A stretch of 6,358 bases of DNA from positions 2,918 through 9,275 of the forward strand of contig PKWH01000280.1 in assembly GCA_003131985.1 (NCBI GenBank), given 5' to 3'. The position numbers and the translations under genes are program-made. This document shows positions 5,795 through 6,358 of this stretch, piece after piece; positions within the stretch are counted from its first letter, which is position 1; the number at the start of each line of letters is the position of its first letter. Origin of the DNA: Acidobacteriota bacterium (GTDB lineage Bacteria > Acidobacteriota > Terriglobia > Acidiferrales > UBA7541). Below the pieces are notes generated by a model. It did no database searches and was not told where the DNA came from. It was given only the letters and a program-made list of their open reading frames with translations.

Positions 5795-5824
5795 ATTGTA
5801 AGTCTGACGCTTATGGCTTGTCAA
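5795..5824 (-). promoter_or_regulatory. Sigma-70-type promoter of the isc operon
   Basis: A perfect -35 box TTGACA (5824-5819) is followed after 18 bp by TACAAT (5800-5795), one base from TATAAT. The predicted start is near 5788, giving a leader of about 28 nt to the iscR ATG at 5760. This is by far the best promoter match I see in the window, and the IscR dyad lies directly downstream. Confidence 0.8.
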
Positions 5825-6112
5825 GTTTTGATGCACGCACAAGCCTTTAAGACACAGCAGGTTAATACACGACCATTCTAGTCGCCTTAGTCAAATCTGA
5901 TGCAGCCAATGGCTGGAAAGCACCTCTGAATGGCAGTTACGGAGGCTCAATGGTTTTTGAGCGTCTTTGCGCGTCCGCGCGGCCGACCCGGGCGAGACTG
6001 CCTCAACTACGATGGCTGCGGGAGACGTTTTCAGGGTAGTTCACGCGATAATTACAACGACCTCTTGTACCAGGGATTTTTGTCGCGGCAGCGCGCGAAA
6101 ATGTAGGTTAGA
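5825..6112. other. Intergenic region between divergent iscR and coaD
   Basis: 288 bp with no confidently supported gene. It contains an imperfect 15-16 bp repeat of a segment at the isc -35 (5820-5835 and 5890-5904), a 13-bp palindrome CAGCCA-A-TGGCTG (5903-5915), a short hairpin (5945-5962) around a possible small ORF, and a GC-rich stretch from about 5969. I find no convincing -35/-10 pair for coaD and no tRNA or rho-independent terminator. Confidence 0.6.
5950..6039 (+). CDS. Possible 29-residue small ORF upstream of coaD
   Basis: A perfect GGAGG (5941-5945) lies 4 nt before ATG 5950, and the frame runs 29 codons to TAG at 6037-6039. The peptide starts MVFERLCASARPTRARLPQL and is Arg-rich with one Cys and no recognised domain. 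It ends about 73 bp before coaD on the same strand, so it could be a leader peptide or a chance ORF. A 6-bp stem (GCTCAA/TTGAGC, 5945-5962) would sequester its start codon. The good Shine-Dalgarno is the only positive evidence. Confidence 0.25.
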   Translation: MVFERLCASARPTRARLPQLRWLRETFSG

Positions 6113-6358
6113 ATGGCGCACGGAATGGCTTCCGAAAGTAATAAACCAGTGATCGCCATCTACCCGGGCTCATTCGACCCGGTTACGAACGGCCACCTCG
6201 ATTTAATCGCGCGCGGCGCAATGATTTTTGACAAGCTGATCGTTGCCGTTGCGCACAACCTGGAAAAAGATCCGCTGTTTGCGGTGAAAGAACGCATCGA
6301 GCTGCTGGAAGCAGTAACCTTCGATTGGAAAAATGTGGAAGTGGACGTGTTCGACGGG
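6113..6358 (+). CDS. coaD: Phosphopantetheine adenylyltransferase, 5' part
   Basis: 82 codons are visible; the 3' half lies beyond the right edge (the E. coli protein is 159 aa). CoaD transfers AMP from ATP to 4'-phosphopantetheine to give dephospho-CoA, the penultimate step of coenzyme A synthesis. The nucleotidyltransferase signature is clear: YPGSFDPVTNGHLDLI at 17-32, with the T/HxGH motif as TNGH (25-28). The AHNLEKDPLFAVKERIELL segment (48-66) fits the family's substrate loop. The start is ATG 6113, with only a weak AGG about 6 nt upstream; an in-frame ATG at 6125 would remove four residues and is also possible, since the conserved region begins only around residue 12. It is divergent from the isc operon and shows no functional link to it in the sequence. 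Confidence 0.95.
   Translation, partial: MAHGMASESNKPVIAIYPGSFDPVTNGHLDLIARGAMIFDKLIVAVAHNLEKDPLFAVKERIELLEAVTFDWKNVEVDVFDG

Noticed and set aside
5945..5962. Hairpin GCTCAA/TTGAGC as a rho-independent terminator
   Set aside because: Only a 6-bp AT-containing stem with no following T-tract on either strand, and no gene ends nearby.
6109..6114. TAGAAT as a coaD -10 box
   Set aside because: It overlaps the start codon at 6113 and the nearest -35-like TTGTCG is 23 bp away.

Overview
The window carries an almost complete ISC-type iron-sulfur cluster assembly operon on the minus strand, read from right to left as iscR, iscS, an unrecognised 99-codon gene, iscU, iscA, hscB, hscA and the first 19 codons of a probable ferredoxin gene (fdx). 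A plus-strand gene, coaD (phosphopantetheine adenylyltransferase), starts at 6113 and runs off the right edge, divergent from iscR. The DNA is moderately GC-rich. Short GGCTGAAGCC-type and GAGCGCAGCGAGG-type repeats sit in two operon gaps. I associate such elements with Acidobacteriota genomes, so that phylum is my best guess, but it rests on memory and gene style, not on a search.

Region by region: 1-59 fdx 5' end; 85-1926 hscA; 1927-2005 a gap with one repeat-like element; 2006-2713 hscB, with an N-terminal four-cysteine zinc module; 2710-2790 a possible 26-codon coupling ORF between iscA and hscB; 2799-3128 iscA; 3129-3351 a gap of diverged repeats with hairpins; 3352-3780 iscU; 3780-4079 the unknown gene, sharing a TAATG stop/start with iscU; 4084-5313 iscS; 5323-5760 iscR; 5761-5824 a strong promoter and a textbook IscR type 1 operator; 5825-6112 an intergenic region with one possible 29-codon ORF; 6113 onward coaD.

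Working model: IscS takes sulfur from cysteine, IscU is the scaffold on which clusters are built, and HscA/HscB (Hsp70 and J-protein) act on the LPPVK motif of IscU to release the cluster. IscA and ferredoxin serve in carriage and electron supply. IscR, made from the first gene, probably represses its own operon through the 15-bp perfect dyad CGACT-N5-AGTCG placed at and just downstream of the predicted transcription start.

The points most worth pursuing are the unknown gene inserted between iscS and iscU; an IscR that lacks two hallmark residues of the E. coli protein (His107 and Glu43) yet faces a consensus type 1 site; a bacterial HscB with the CWNC...CxxC module known from eukaryotic HSC20; and the repeat block separating iscU from iscA.
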